A stretch of DNA of 64,000 nt from Paraburkholderia youngii (GTDB taxonomy: Bacteria > Pseudomonadota > Gammaproteobacteria > Burkholderiales > Burkholderiaceae). Made by a program: the position numbers and the translations under genes. Below the pieces are notes generated by a model. It had not been told where the DNA came from, did no database searches, and worked only from the letters and a program-made list of their open reading frames with translations. Positions 7,161 through 16,976 of the stretch are shown one piece after another (position 1 is the first letter of the stretch; the number at the start of each line of letters is the position of its first letter). The stretch covers positions 5,950,001 through 6,014,000 of the forward strand of contig NZ_JAALDK010000001.1 in assembly GCF_013366925.1 (NCBI RefSeq), read 5' to 3'.

Positions 7161-9596
7161 TTAGTTGCGCACCGGCTTGCCGGTCTGCAGCATGCCCATG
7201 ATCCGTTCCTGCGTCTTCTGCGTGCCGAGCAGTTCAACGAACGCACGACGCTCGAGTTGCAGCAGCCATTCTTCGTCGACGAGGCTGCCCGCTTCGACGT
7301 CGCCGCCGCACACCGCTTCCGCGATGCGGCTCGCGATCAGGAAATCGTGATCGCTGATGAAGCGGCCGTCGCGCATGTTGACGAGCGACGCCTTGATCGT
7401 CGAGATCGCCGAGCGGCCCGCGACCGGCACCTGTGTCGCGCGCAGCGGCGCACGGTAGCCCGCAGCAGCAAGCGCGCGCGCTTCCTTCTTCGCGACGTCG
7501 AGCAGTTCGAACACGTTGAAGACGATCGTGTCGGACGGCTTCAGGTAGCCCATCGCGCGAGCATCGAGCGCCGAGGACGAGACCTTCGCCATCGCCGCGT
7601 TCTCGAACGACTTCTGCAGGAACTTCAGCAGATCGTTGGTCGCGCCAACCTGGCTTGCCGCTTCGGCCGCGCGCAGCGCCGCTTCCTTCAGGCCGCCGCC
7701 CGCCGGCACCAGGCCCACGCCGACTTCGACGAGACCCAGATAGCTCTCGATATGCGCGACGCGCTTCGCGCTATGCAGCGCGAGCTCGCAGCCGCCGCCG
7801 AGCGCGATGCCCGAGATCGCCGCAACCACCGGCACGTTCGCGTACTTCACGCGCAGCATGCCCTGCTGGAAACTCTTCACGAACGGCTCGATGCCCTTCG
7901 CGCCGCCCATCATGAACGCGGGCATCGCTTCTTCGAGGTTCGCGCCCGCCGAGAACGGACCGCCCGGCGTGCCGAGCTTCAGCGACGTGGACTGCCACAC
8001 GACGAGGCCCTTGTAGTCCTTCTCGGCCAGTTCGATCGCCTGCGTCAGACCCTCGATCACCGCCGGTCCGATCGTGTTCATCTTGCTCTTGAACGACACG
8101 ATCAGCACGTCGTCCTCGCCCGCGCGATCGTCGACCCATGCGCGCACCGCATCGGTCTCGAACAGCGTCTTGCCGTAGGTCTTCGGATCGGCGCCGGTTT
8201 CGCCGACGAGCGGCGCGCGGAACACCTGCTTCCTGTACACGTCGAGCGACGAGCGCGGCACGAAGCTCTGCGTAGCCGGCGACCAGGAACCTTCGGCCGT
8301 GTGCACGCCGCCCTTGTCGGCGACCGCGCCTTCGAGCACCCACGACGGCAGCGGCACGTTGGCGAGCGCCTTGCCCGCCGCGATGTCTTGCTGCACCCAC
8401 TCGGCGACCTGCTTCCAGCCGGCCGTCTGCCAGCCTTCGAACGGGCCTTCGTTCCAGCCGAAGCCCCAGCGGATCGCGAGATCGACGTCGCGCGCGTTGT
8501 CGGCGATCGACTCCAGATGCACGGCGATGTAGTGATAGACGTCGCGGAAGATCGACCACAGGAATTGCGCCTGCGGATGCTGCGTTTCGCGCAACAGCTT
8601 CAGGCGTTCGGCAGCCGGGCGCTTCAGGATGCGGCCGACGATTTCGTCTGCCTTGCCGCCGCCGTCGACGTAGTTGCCGGTCTTCGGATCGAGCACCTTG
8701 ATCGCCTTGCCTTCCTTGCGGTAGAAGCCAGCGCCGCTCTTCTGGCCGAGCGCACCTTTCTTCACCAGTTCAGCAAGCACGGCCGGCGTTTCGTAGACCG
8801 GCAAGAACGGATCGTCCGGCAGCGTGTCCTGCATCGTCTTGATCACATGCGCCATCGTGTCGAGACCGACCACGTCGGCGGTGCGGAACGTCGCCGACTT
8901 CGCGCGGCCGAGGCGCGCGCCAGTCAGGTCGTCCACCTCGTCGAAACGCAGGCCGAACTTCTCGGCTTCGGCGACAACCGCGAGGATCGAGAAAACGCCG
9001 ACGCGATTGGCGATGAAGTTCGGCGTGTCCTTCGCGCGCACGACGCCCTTGCCGACCACGCTAGTCAGGAAGGTTTCGAGCTGATCGAGAATTTCCGGAC
9101 GCGTCGTCGCGGTCGGGATCAGTTCGACCAGATGCATGTAGCGCGGCGGATTAAAGAAGTGCACCCCGCAGAAGCGCGCCTTCAGTTCGTCCGAGAAACC
9201 TTCGGACAATGCGGTGATCGACAGCCCCGACGTATTGGTCGCGAAGATCGCGTTCCGACCGATGTGCGGCGCGACCTTCTTGTACAGGTCGTGCTTCCAG
9301 TCCATGCGTTCGGCGATCGCTTCGATCACGATGTCGCACTCCGCGAGCTTTTCGATGTCGTCGTCGTAGTTCGCGGGCTGGATGTATTGCGCGTCGTCCT
9401 TCACGCCGAACGGCGCCGGCGACAGCTTCTTCAGATTCTCGATCGCCTTCAGCGCGATGCCGTTTTTCGGGCCTTCCTTGGCGGGCAGATCGAACAGCAG
9501 CACGGGCACCTTGGCGTTGATCAGGTGCGCGGCGATCTGCGCGCCCATCACGCCGGCGCCGAGCACGGCTACCTTGCGAATGATCAGATTGCTCAC
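7161..9596 (-). CDS. 3-hydroxyacyl-CoA dehydrogenase / enoyl-CoA hydratase fusion (FadN type)
   Basis: Bifunctional beta-oxidation enzyme of 811 residues. An N-terminal NAD-binding 3-hydroxyacyl-CoA dehydrogenase (VAVLGAGVMGAQIAAHL, then FIANRVGVF and the dehydrogenase C-terminal fold) is followed by a C-terminal crotonase domain (FSAGANLEEA, SGIALGGGCELALHS). This order is the reverse of E. coli FadB and matches FadN of Bacillus subtilis, which also sits with fadA and fadE. The start is GTG 9596, with a CCGGAGA ribosome site eight bases upstream; the residues coded further upstream are not family-like. It lies between the acyl-CoA dehydrogenase and thiolase genes. Confidence 0.93.
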   Translation of the reverse strand: MSNLIIRKVAVLGAGVMGAQIAAHLINAKVPVLLFDLPAKEGPKNGIALKAIENLKKLSPAPFGVKDDAQYIQPANYDDDIEKLAECDIVIEAIAERMDWKHDLYKKVAPHIGRNAIFATNTSGLSITALSEGFSDELKARFCGVHFFNPPRYMHLVELIPTATTRPEILDQLETFLTSVVGKGVVRAKDTPNFIANRVGVFSILAVVAEAEKFGLRFDEVDDLTGARLGRAKSATFRTADVVGLDTMAHVIKTMQDTLPDDPFLPVYETPAVLAELVKKGALGQKSGAGFYRKEGKAIKVLDPKTGNYVDGGGKADEIVGRILKRPAAERLKLLRETQHPQAQFLWSIFRDVYHYIAVHLESIADNARDVDLAIRWGFGWNEGPFEGWQTAGWKQVAEWVQQDIAAGKALANVPLPSWVLEGAVADKGGVHTAEGSWSPATQSFVPRSSLDVYRKQVFRAPLVGETGADPKTYGKTLFETDAVRAWVDDRAGEDDVLIVSFKSKMNTIGPAVIEGLTQAIELAEKDYKGLVVWQSTSLKLGTPGGPFSAGANLEEAMPAFMMGGAKGIEPFVKSFQQGMLRVKYANVPVVAAISGIALGGGCELALHSAKRVAHIESYLGLVEVGVGLVPAGGGLKEAALRAAEAASQVGATNDLLKFLQKSFENAAMAKVSSSALDARAMGYLKPSDTIVFNVFELLDVAKKEARALAAAGYRAPLRATQVPVAGRSAISTIKASLVNMRDGRFISDHDFLIASRIAEAVCGGDVEAGSLVDEEWLLQLERRAFVELLGTQKTQERIMGMLQTGKPVRN

Positions 9597-9719
9597 GTCG
9601 TTTCTCCGGAGAGTTGTGCGGTGGCGCGAAGCGTCAGCCATGCTTCGCGCGAGGTGTGTGGTCTGGAGCGAGGCAGCGCGGGTTCGCTGCGCGCGGGCGC
9701 CTCACCCTATCTGTGAGCG

Positions 9720-11507
9720 TTAGAACAACGCTTCTTCGACGTCCATCATCGGCTTCGAACCGGCCCGCGCCTGGCGGATCGTCATCGCCGTTTCGGGCAG
9801 GAGCTTCGCGAAGTAGAACCGCGCGGTCGCGAGCTTCGCCTTGTAGAACGGATCGCCCGATGCCTCTTTGTCCAGCGCGATACGTGCCATGCGCGCCCAG
9901 AAGTACGAGAACACCAGATGGCCGACCGTGCGCAGATACGGCACGGCCGCGGCGCCGACTTCGTCCGGGTTCTGCATCGCCTTCATGCCGATTTCCATCG
10001 TCAGCTTCTGCACCTTTTCACCGATCTCGGCGAGCGGGTTCACGAACTCCTGCATTTCCGGCTTGATGCCTTCGGCTTCGACGAACTCGGCGACGAGCTT
10101 GCCGAACTTCTTCAGCTTCGCGCCCATGTCGCCGAGTACCTTGCGGCCGAGCAGATCGAGCGACTGGATGCCGTTGGTGCCTTCGTAGATCATGTTGATG
10201 CGCGCGTCGCGCACGTACTGCTCCATACCCCATTCGGCGATGAAGCCGTGGCCGCCGTAGATCTGCATCGCGTGATTGGTGCCTTCGAACGCGTTGTCCG
10301 ACAGGAACGCCTTCAGGATCGGCGTGAGCAATGCGACGAGGTCGGCGGCTTCCTTGCGCTCGGCTTCGTCGGCATGCGACAGCTCCTTGTCGATCTGCAG
10401 CGCCGACCAGTACGAGAACGCGCGGCCGGCTTCGGCGTAGGCCTTTTGCGTGAGCAGCATGCGGCGCACGTCCGGATGCACGATGATCGGATCGGCGGCC
10501 TTCTCCGGCGCCTTCGGACCGGTCAGCGAACGCATCTGCAGACGCTCTTTCGCGTAGGTGAGCGAGTTCTGATACGCAACTTCGGTGAGGCCGAGGCTCT
10601 GCATGCCGACGCCGAGACGCGCGGCATTCATCATCACGAACATCGCATTCAGGCCTTTGTTCGGCTCGCCGACCATCCAGCCCTTCGCGTTGTCGAGATT
10701 GATCACGCAGGTCGCGTTGCCGTGAATGCCCATCTTGTGCTCGATCGAGCCGCACTTGACGCCATTGCGCTCGCCGGGCTCGCCTGCTTCGTTCGGCACG
10801 AACTTCGGCACGATGAAGAGCGATATGCCCTTGGTGCCCTTCGGCGCGTCCGGCAGACGCGCGAGCACGAGGTGAACGATGTTCTCCGCCAGATCGTGTT
10901 CACCGCTCGAGATGAAGATCTTCGTGCCGCTGATCGAGTACGAGCCCTCGCCGTTCGGCTCGGCCTTGGTGCGCAGAATGCCGAGGTCGGTGCCGCAATG
11001 CGGCTCGGTCAGACACATCGTGCCGGTCCATACGCCTGCGACGAGCTTCGGCAGATAGCGCTGCTGCAGTTCCGGCGTGCCATGCGCGTGCAGGCATTCG
11101 TACGCGCCGTGCGACAGGCCCGGATACATCGTCCACGCCTGATTCGCCGAGTTCAGCATTTCATAGAGCGCGTTGTTGACGAACGCGGGCAACCCCTGAC
11201 CGCCGTATTCCGGGTCGCAGCCAAGCGCCGGCCAGCCGGCTTCGACGTATTGCTGATAGGCTTCCTTGAAGCCCTTCGGCGTGGTCACGACGCCGTCGCC
11301 GGCATACGTGCAGCCTTCCTGATCGCCGCTGTGGTTGAGCGGGAACAGCACTTCGGAGCAGAACTTGCCGGCTTCCTCGAGCACCGCGTTGATCGTGCCG
11401 GCATCGAGATCGGCGTGCTTCGGCATGTGCCGAAGTTCGGCTTCGACGTTGAGCAGTTCGTGCAACACGAATTGCATGTCGCGCAGCGGCGCGGCGTACT
11501 GTCCCAT
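9720..11507 (-). CDS. Acyl-CoA dehydrogenase (FadE-like, long form)
   Basis: FAD enzyme of 595 residues that introduces the 2,3 double bond into acyl-CoA. It shows the long bacterial form: an N-terminal segment, then the classic dehydrogenase core with MCLTEPHCGTDLG (FAD binding), and a helical C-terminal half with IYGGHGFIAEWGMEQYVRDARINMIYEGTNGIQ, which carries the likely catalytic Glu (YEGTNGIQ). The ATG at 11507 has a GGAGAGGAAG ribosome site and begins MGQYAAPLRDMQ. It is the first enzyme gene after the tetR-like regulator, with 98 bp between them, and the FadN-type gene follows after 123 bp. Confidence 0.93.
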   Translation of the reverse strand: MGQYAAPLRDMQFVLHELLNVEAELRHMPKHADLDAGTINAVLEEAGKFCSEVLFPLNHSGDQEGCTYAGDGVVTTPKGFKEAYQQYVEAGWPALGCDPEYGGQGLPAFVNNALYEMLNSANQAWTMYPGLSHGAYECLHAHGTPELQQRYLPKLVAGVWTGTMCLTEPHCGTDLGILRTKAEPNGEGSYSISGTKIFISSGEHDLAENIVHLVLARLPDAPKGTKGISLFIVPKFVPNEAGEPGERNGVKCGSIEHKMGIHGNATCVINLDNAKGWMVGEPNKGLNAMFVMMNAARLGVGMQSLGLTEVAYQNSLTYAKERLQMRSLTGPKAPEKAADPIIVHPDVRRMLLTQKAYAEAGRAFSYWSALQIDKELSHADEAERKEAADLVALLTPILKAFLSDNAFEGTNHAMQIYGGHGFIAEWGMEQYVRDARINMIYEGTNGIQSLDLLGRKVLGDMGAKLKKFGKLVAEFVEAEGIKPEMQEFVNPLAEIGEKVQKLTMEIGMKAMQNPDEVGAAAVPYLRTVGHLVFSYFWARMARIALDKEASGDPFYKAKLATARFYFAKLLPETAMTIRQARAGSKPMMDVEEALF

Positions 11508-11605
11508 GACTTCCTCTCCCTGGATTGACAAAAAGCCAGGCCGTTGGCCGGGTCCGTGTAGGGACCTTGTGCGCCGCGCGTTTCCGGTAAGTTCCGGCGA
11601 CGCCG

Positions 11606-12205
11606 CTAACGGCTTTCGCTCTGATACGAATTAATCAGTTTTTCCAGCGCGGCCCACGTGAGGCGCACCGCATCCGGCAAATGCAGGAAGCGCGCGTCGT
11701 GATGCAGGCCGAGCGTGACGCTATACAGTTCGAACAGCATCAGCTGCGGGTCGGTATCGGCGCGCAGATGCCCTTCTTCCATCGCTTGCGAAATCGCGCG
11801 CGTGAGCGCCGCACGCCACGTCGTCACGCTCGACACCAGTTGCTCGCGCACCTGGCTGTCCGCGCGATCGTCGTATTCGACGGCGCCGCTGATGTAGATG
11901 CATCCGGTCGTGACTTCCTGAATGCGCTTCTCGAACCAGCGGGAAATCATCGCGCGCAAGCGCGGCAGACCACGCGGCTCGCGCAGGCTCGGGAAAAACA
12001 CCTCGTCTTCGAAACGGCGGTGATATTCGCGCACGACCTCGACCTGCAGATCCTCGCGCGACCCGAAATGCGCGAACACGCCGCTCTTGCTCATCTGCAT
12101 GCGCTCGGCGAGCAGGCCAATCGTCAGACCTTCCAGTCCGTCTCGGCTTGCCAGATCGAGTGCTGCGTCGAGAATCGCGGCTCGGGTTTGTTCGCCTTTT
12201 CGCAT
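11606..12205 (-). CDS. TetR/AcrR-family regulator of the beta-oxidation operon
   Basis: DNA-binding repressor of 199 residues. Residues 1-55 form a TetR helix-turn-helix (TRAAILDAALDLASRDGLEGLTIG, then MSKSGVFAHFGSREDL), followed by an all-helical ligand domain. It heads an operon of fatty-acid degradation genes on the same strand, so the likely inducer is an acyl-CoA. A perfect 18-bp palindrome 90 bp upstream of its ATG is the obvious candidate operator and would give autoregulation. TetR-type regulators of fatty-acid use (PsrA in Pseudomonas, FadP-type in betaproteobacteria) are precedents. Which subgroup this belongs to is not certain. Confidence 0.85.
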   Translation of the reverse strand: MRKGEQTRAAILDAALDLASRDGLEGLTIGLLAERMQMSKSGVFAHFGSREDLQVEVVREYHRRFEDEVFFPSLREPRGLPRLRAMISRWFEKRIQEVTTGCIYISGAVEYDDRADSQVREQLVSSVTTWRAALTRAISQAMEEGHLRADTDPQLMLFELYSVTLGLHHDARFLHLPDAVRLTWAALEKLINSYQSESR

Positions 12206-12294
12206 AGCTGTTCTACCGTTCTAATGTGACCGAATTAAAAATCGAACGGCCGTACTATTATTGAGTGCTTGCCGTCCCCGAAACAAGGACTTTA

Positions 12295-12312
12295 TTAGAA
12301 ACCGGTTTCTAA
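12295..12312. promoter_or_regulatory. Perfect 18-bp palindrome, candidate TetR operator
   Basis: TTAGAAACCGGTTTCTAA is a perfect palindrome. A degenerate second copy (AACCGGCCTCTAA) overlaps its right side at 12311-12323. The core GAAAC-N2-GTTTC resembles the PsrA-type operator of fatty-acid regulons. It lies upstream of the TetR gene that heads the beta-oxidation operon. Confidence 0.75.
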
Positions 12313-12418
12313 CCGGCCTCTAATTTTGCGGCTTTCGACCATCAGATCAATGAGATTTTTTAGAGGCGTTTGCCTTGTATTGACGGTTGCCGACGAGTGC
12401 GCGCGTGTTCTATTGGTG

Positions 12419-13678
12419 TCAATCGTAGCCGCCCACCGTCAGCAGTTTCATCGCGACCCGGTAGCTCGTGTACGCGAGCCAGCTCAGCGCGCGCAAGCGC
12501 GCCGGTCGCGATTCGTAGTGCGCTTCATCGATCCGGCGCGCGTCCGTGAACGCATCGAGAATCGCATCGCGAAGTTTCGCGATCGACAGATCGTTGACGA
12601 GCACGACGTTCGCTTCGTTGTTGAGCATCAGGCTGAGCGCATCGAGATTCGACGAACCGACCGTGCCCCAGTTCGAATCGACCACCGCGACCTTGCCGTG
12701 CAGCAGCGTCTTCTCGTATTCGGCGATCTGCACGCCCGCGCGCAGCAGTGCGTGGTACAGGAACGGCACCGCGTAATCGAGCGCCTTGAACTCCTTGCGC
12801 CCGATGATCAGCTTCACGACCACGCCGCGCCGCGCCGCGAACACCAGCGCGCGGCGCAGCTTGCGCCCCGGCATGAAGTACGGATTCGCCAGCAGAATTT
12901 CATGGCGTGCCTGGCCGATCGCGGCCAGATAGGCCTTTTCGATCGCACGGCGGTTGATCAGGTTATCGCGCGCGACGAACGCGACGCACGGCTCGCCGCC
13001 GGCCCACAGCTCCTCGTTGCGGCGCCGCCGGCGCCGGCGCAGACTGCCGAGCGAGTTGGCGTCCTGCGACGACACGTCTGGCCTGAACGAATCGAGCGGC
13101 CGATGGCCGAGGCGAATCCGCCGCCACTGCACCTCGATCGCGTCGCGCACGTCAGCGACCACCGGCCCGCGCAGTTCGACCGCGAAGTCCCAGCGGTGGT
13201 AGGGCAGCTTCTCGCCGTTGTTCTCGAAGTCATCGACGATATTGATGCCGCCGCAATACGCGATCCGATCGTCGATCACCGCCAGTTTGCGGTGCGTGCG
13301 CGAAAAGCCGAAGCGGCCGAACAGATGCGGGTTGTAGATGCGATGCTCGATGCCGCCCGCCGGCCATTGCTCGAACATTTTCAGGCGTGCGGTGCCGATG
13401 CCGTCGGTGATGACGCGCACCCTGACGCCGCGCGCGGCCGCGCGCAGCAACGCCTCGCTGACCGCGTGGCCGGCTTCGTCGTCGCAGAAGATGTAGGTTT
13501 CGAGCGCGACGCTGTGCTCTGCAGCATCGATGCGCTCGATCAGCGCGTCGAAGAAGTCGTCGCCGGAGCGCAGGAGCTCGACCTGGTTGTTGCCGGTGAA
13601 GCGGTAGCGCTGAAAGTAACGACGGCCGAGCAACGTATGCCGCAGACGCGCGAGACGGCCCGAACCGCCTGCGCTCAC
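12419..13678 (-). CDS. clsB: Cardiolipin synthase B / phospholipase D family protein
   Basis: Phospholipase D superfamily enzyme of 419 residues, expected to join phospholipid headgroups to form cardiolipin at the inner membrane. Both HKD motifs are present: HRKLAVIDD with its His near 129, and HGKVAVVDS with its His near 327, each followed by the GG/GS and N residues of the family (YCGGINI, VGSSNLD). There are no N-terminal transmembrane helices, as in ClsB rather than ClsA. The start is GTG 13678, which overlaps the TGA of nudB in a GTGA junction and implies translational coupling. Confidence 0.87.
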   Translation of the reverse strand: MSAGGSGRLARLRHTLLGRRYFQRYRFTGNNQVELLRSGDDFFDALIERIDAAEHSVALETYIFCDDEAGHAVSEALLRAAARGVRVRVITDGIGTARLKMFEQWPAGGIEHRIYNPHLFGRFGFSRTHRKLAVIDDRIAYCGGINIVDDFENNGEKLPYHRWDFAVELRGPVVADVRDAIEVQWRRIRLGHRPLDSFRPDVSSQDANSLGSLRRRRRRRNEELWAGGEPCVAFVARDNLINRRAIEKAYLAAIGQARHEILLANPYFMPGRKLRRALVFAARRGVVVKLIIGRKEFKALDYAVPFLYHALLRAGVQIAEYEKTLLHGKVAVVDSNWGTVGSSNLDALSLMLNNEANVVLVNDLSIAKLRDAILDAFTDARRIDEAHYESRPARLRALSWLAYTSYRVAMKLLTVGGYD

Positions 13679-14190
13679 TGGCCACGCTCCCCGGCCAGCT
13701 GGCCGGATTGGGGGTCGATCGGGCGCGCGGCGAGGCGGCGCGGCAACTGCAGGATCGCATCGGCATTCGACGACGAAAAGCAGCGCGATGCGGCCTCTTC
13801 ATACGGCAGCCACATATAGGCGGTGTGTTCACGCGGCGCGAGCGACACGTCGATACGCTCGGGTACCTGCAGGCTGAACCAGTGCTCGGTGTTGTAGAGC
13901 ACGCCCGCTTCGTAGCGGTAACGAAATTCCGGGTAGATCTCGTAGTCGATCGAGTACTGCCAGTCGAACAACGCGCTGCGCGGCACCAGCGCGCCGCCGA
14001 TCATGATGCCGGTTTCCTCGCCGACTTCACGCACCGCCGTGTCGGCGAGCGGTTCGTCGAGCCGGTCTTTCGAACCCGTTACCGACTGCCAGAACGCGGC
14101 ATGGTCGGCGCGTTCGAGCAGCAGCACGTCGAGCGCGGGCGTATGAATGATGACGAGGACGGACTGCGGAATTTTCGGCGGTTTCGGCAT
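13675..14190 (-). CDS. nudB: Dihydroneopterin triphosphate diphosphatase (Nudix)
   Basis: Nudix hydrolase of 171 residues resembling NudB, which removes pyrophosphate from dihydroneopterin triphosphate in folate synthesis. Its Nudix box runs from VTGSKDRLDEP to VREVGEETGI. The REVGEETG half is canonical, but the spacing from the first Gly to REV is one residue longer than the textbook box. A GALVPRSALFDWQYSIDYEIYP-type region and a late EHTAYMWLPYEEA segment follow, as expected for NudB. It lies downstream of aspS beyond a strong terminator and overlaps the cardiolipin synthase start by 4 bp. Confidence 0.87.
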   Translation of the reverse strand: MPKPPKIPQSVLVIIHTPALDVLLLERADHAAFWQSVTGSKDRLDEPLADTAVREVGEETGIMIGGALVPRSALFDWQYSIDYEIYPEFRYRYEAGVLYNTEHWFSLQVPERIDVSLAPREHTAYMWLPYEEAASRCFSSSNADAILQLPRRLAARPIDPQSGQLAGERGQ

Positions 14191-14284
14191 GGCTCAAAAC
14201 TGGGCGCGACGCGACGCGCGGTACATGTCGGATGACGGTCGAAAGGGTCGGAAAAGCGGTGGCTTCACTGTAACGCAAAAAATG

Positions 14285-14322
14285 AAAAAGGCGCTGAGGT
14301 GGAGAACACCTCAGCGCCTTTT
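14285..14322 (-). terminator. Intrinsic terminator of the aspS operon
   Basis: A 12-bp perfect stem (GGCGCTGAGGTG at 14290-14301 with its complement at 14307-14318) and a 5-nt loop are flanked by AAAAA on the left and TTTT on the right. On the minus strand, the direction of aspS, it is followed by five Us. The right-hand T run also allows function on the plus strand. Confidence 0.92.
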
Positions 14323-14369
14323 CGTTTCGCTCGTGTGGCTTTTTGCGGCCGCGAGAAGCGGCCACGGTT

Positions 14370-16169
14370 TTACGCCTTCGGTTCCGGCGAACGCAGACGG
14401 ATGTGCAGCTCGCGCAGCTGGCGCTCGTCGACTTCGCTCGGCGCCTGCGTGAGCAGATCCTGCGCGCGTTGTGTCTTCGGGAACGCGATCACGTCGCGGA
14501 TCGAGTCGGCGCCGGCCATCATCGTGACGATGCGGTCCAGACCGAACGCGATACCGCCGTGCGGCGGCGCGCCGTATTGCAGCGCGTCGAGCAGGAAGCC
14601 GAACTTGGCCTGCGCTTCTTCCGCGTTGATCTTCAGCGCGCGGAACACCTTGCTCTGCACTTCCTCACGATAGATACGCACCGAGCCGCCGCCGATTTCC
14701 CAGCCGTTCAGCACCATGTCGTAGGCCTTCGCGAGGCAGCGCGCCGGGTCTGTTTCGAGGTACTCGAGGTGCTCGTCCTTCGGGCTCGTGAACGGATGAT
14801 GCGCGGCGACGTAGCGGTTGTCTTCCTCGTCGTATTCGAACATCGGGAAGTCGACGACCCACAGCGGCTTCCAGCCGGACTCGACGAGACCGTTGGCCTT
14901 GCCGAACTCCGAATGACCGATCTTCAGGCGCAGTGCGCCGAGGCTGTCGTTGACGACCTTCGCGCGATCCGCCGCGAAGAAAATGATGTCGCCGTCTTGC
15001 GCGCCGGTGCGCTCGATGATCGCCTTCAGCGCTTCGTCGTGCAGGTTTTTGACGATCGGGCTTTGCAGACCGTCACGGCCCTTCGCCGCTTCGTTGACCT
15101 TGATCCACGCGAGGCCCTTCGCGCCGTAGATGCGCACGAATTCCGTGTAGCTGTCGATGTCGCCACGCGACAGCTCGCCGCCCTTCGGCACGCGCAGCGC
15201 CGCGACGCGGCCGTCCTTCGTGTTGGCCGGCGTGCTGAACACCTTGAAGTCGACGTCGCGCATCGCGTCGGTCAGCTCGGTGAACTCGAGCTTCACGCGC
15301 AGGTCCGGCTTGTCCGAACCGAAGCGGCGCATCGCTTCCGCGTATTCCATGACCGGGAATTTCTCGTCGAGCGCAACGCCGATCGTCGTCTTGAACACGT
15401 GGCGGATCATCGCCTCGAACAGATCGCGAATTTCCTGCTCCGACAGGAACGAGGTCTCGCAGTCGATCTGCGTGAATTCCGGCTGACGGTCGGCGCGCAG
15501 GTCTTCGTCGCGGAAGCACTTGGTGATCTGGTAGTAACGGTCGAAGTTCGCGACCATCAGCAACTGCTTGAACAGCTGCGGCGACTGCGGCAGCGCGAAG
15601 AACTGGCCCGGGTTCGTACGCGACGGCACGAGGTAGTCGCGCGCGCCTTCCGGCGTGCTCTTCGTCAGCATCGGCGTTTCGATGTCGATGAAGCCCTGCT
15701 CGTCGAGGTACTTGCGCACTTCGATCGCGACGCGATAGCGCAGACGCAGGTTGTGCTGCATCTGCGGACGGCGCAGGTCGAGCACGCGATGCGTGAGACG
15801 CGTGGTTTCCGACAGGTTGTCGTCGTCGAGCTGGAACGGCGGCGTAACCGACGCGTTCAGCACGATCAGCTCGTGGCACAGCACTTCGATCTTGCCGCTC
15901 TTCAGCGACGCGTTGGTCGTGCCTTCCGGACGACCGCGCACGACGCCCTTGACCTGCACGCAGAACTCGTTGCGCACGCCTTCGGCAATCTTGAACATGT
16001 CCGCGCGATCCGGATCGCAGACGACCTGAACGAGCCCTTCGCGATCGCGCAGGTCGATGAAGATGACGCCGCCATGGTCGCGGCGGCGGCTTACCCAGCC
16101 GCACAGCGAGACGGATTGGCCCAGCAGTTCTTCGGTCACCAGACCGCAGTATTCAGATCTCATCGACAT
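14370..16169 (-). CDS. aspS: Aspartate--tRNA ligase
   Basis: Class II aminoacyl-tRNA synthetase of 599 residues that charges tRNA(Asp). The order is an N-terminal OB-fold anticodon-binding domain ([24 protein letters not shown]), a catalytic domain with motif 1 ([25 protein letters not shown]), motif 2 ([18 protein letters not shown]), a GAD insertion, and motif 3 ([16 protein letters not shown]). The length is normal for bacterial AspRS. ATG 16169 is used, though ATG 16163 (MRSEYCG) fits equally well. It is third in the fmdB-DUF502-aspS transcript and ends at a strong terminator. Confidence 0.97.
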   Translation of the reverse strand: MSMRSEYCGLVTEELLGQSVSLCGWVSRRRDHGGVIFIDLRDREGLVQVVCDPDRADMFKIAEGVRNEFCVQVKGVVRGRPEGTTNASLKSGKIEVLCHELIVLNASVTPPFQLDDDNLSETTRLTHRVLDLRRPQMQHNLRLRYRVAIEVRKYLDEQGFIDIETPMLTKSTPEGARDYLVPSRTNPGQFFALPQSPQLFKQLLMVANFDRYYQITKCFRDEDLRADRQPEFTQIDCETSFLSEQEIRDLFEAMIRHVFKTTIGVALDEKFPVMEYAEAMRRFGSDKPDLRVKLEFTELTDAMRDVDFKVFSTPANTKDGRVAALRVPKGGELSRGDIDSYTEFVRIYGAKGLAWIKVNEAAKGRDGLQSPIVKNLHDEALKAIIERTGAQDGDIIFFAADRAKVVNDSLGALRLKIGHSEFGKANGLVESGWKPLWVVDFPMFEYDEEDNRYVAAHHPFTSPKDEHLEYLETDPARCLAKAYDMVLNGWEIGGGSVRIYREEVQSKVFRALKINAEEAQAKFGFLLDALQYGAPPHGGIAFGLDRIVTMMAGADSIRDVIAFPKTQRAQDLLTQAPSEVDERQLRELHIRLRSPEPKA

Positions 16170-16244
16170 GATGTTTGTCTTTCGTTTTGCATTGGTTGAA
16201 CGGCGCGCCGCAGACGATCCTGCATGAAGCGTTGCGCGCCGGCA

Positions 16245-16901
16245 TTACAGCGGAGGCTCGACGGTGGTGCGGCGCACCGGCGCCGGCGGTGGCGCGGACG
16301 GCGCCACGACGCCCATCGAGACGATGTACTTGAGCGCAGCGTCGACCGTCATGTCGAGCTCGATCACTTCGCTTTTCGGCACCATCAGGAAGAAGCCGGA
16401 CGTCGGGTTCGGCGTGGTCGGCACGTACACGCTGACGTAATCTTCCTTCAGATGGTTGGCCACGTCGCCGCCCGGGATGCCGGTCAGAAACGCGATCGTA
16501 TAGGAACCGCGGCGCGGGTACTCGATCAGCAGCGCCTTGCGGAATGCATTGCCGCTGCTCGACAGCAGTGTGTCGGACACCTGCTTGACGCTGGTGTAGA
16601 GCGGGCCGACCACCGGAATGTGCGCAACCAGCAGTTCCCACCACTTCACGAGCTTCTGCCCAATGAAGTTCTGCGTCAACAGCCCGACGACGAAGATGAA
16701 CGCGAGCGTGAGCACCGCGCCGAGGCCCGGCAAGCGATAGCCGATCGCGCGTTCCGGCTGCCACGAGGTAGGCAGCAGCAACAGCGTCTGGTCCATCGTG
16801 CCGATGATCAGACCGAGCACCCACAGTGTGATAGCCAGAGGCACCAGCACCAGCAGGCCGGTCAGAAACACCGATTTGAGCGTGAATTTCTTCGTCGTCA
16901 T
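16245..16901 (-). CDS. DUF502 family membrane protein
   Basis: Integral membrane protein of 218 residues. It has two hydrophobic helices, at about 8-32 (VFLTGLLVLVPLAITLWVLGLII) and 55-78, and a cytoplasmic C-terminal domain with YPRRGSYTIAFLTG and VPTTPNPTSGFFLMVPKSEV, hallmarks of DUF502. The family has no established function. The ATG at 16901 (MTTKKFTLKS) is preferred over an in-frame codon 12 residues upstream because it starts the conserved sequence, although its ribosome site is weak. It lies between fmdB and aspS with gaps of about 75 bp each, and this order is common in the Burkholderiaceae. Confidence 0.87.
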   Translation of the reverse strand: MTTKKFTLKSVFLTGLLVLVPLAITLWVLGLIIGTMDQTLLLLPTSWQPERAIGYRLPGLGAVLTLAFIFVVGLLTQNFIGQKLVKWWELLVAHIPVVGPLYTSVKQVSDTLLSSSGNAFRKALLIEYPRRGSYTIAFLTGIPGGDVANHLKEDYVSVYVPTTPNPTSGFFLMVPKSEVIELDMTVDAALKYIVSMGVVAPSAPPPAPVRRTTVEPPL

Positions 16902-16976
16902 GTGTACCGCCAGAAAGCTGCGCGGGCCGAAGCCCATGCGCGGTAGATACGCCGCCCGCGCGGGGCGGCGGTCCCA

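Noticed and set aside
9597..9719. GCGCGAAGC/GCTTCGCGC hairpin between acyl-CoA dehydrogenase and the FadN-type gene
   Set aside because: Short stem without a U-tract; GC-rich gaps here form such hairpins by chance, so not called a terminator.
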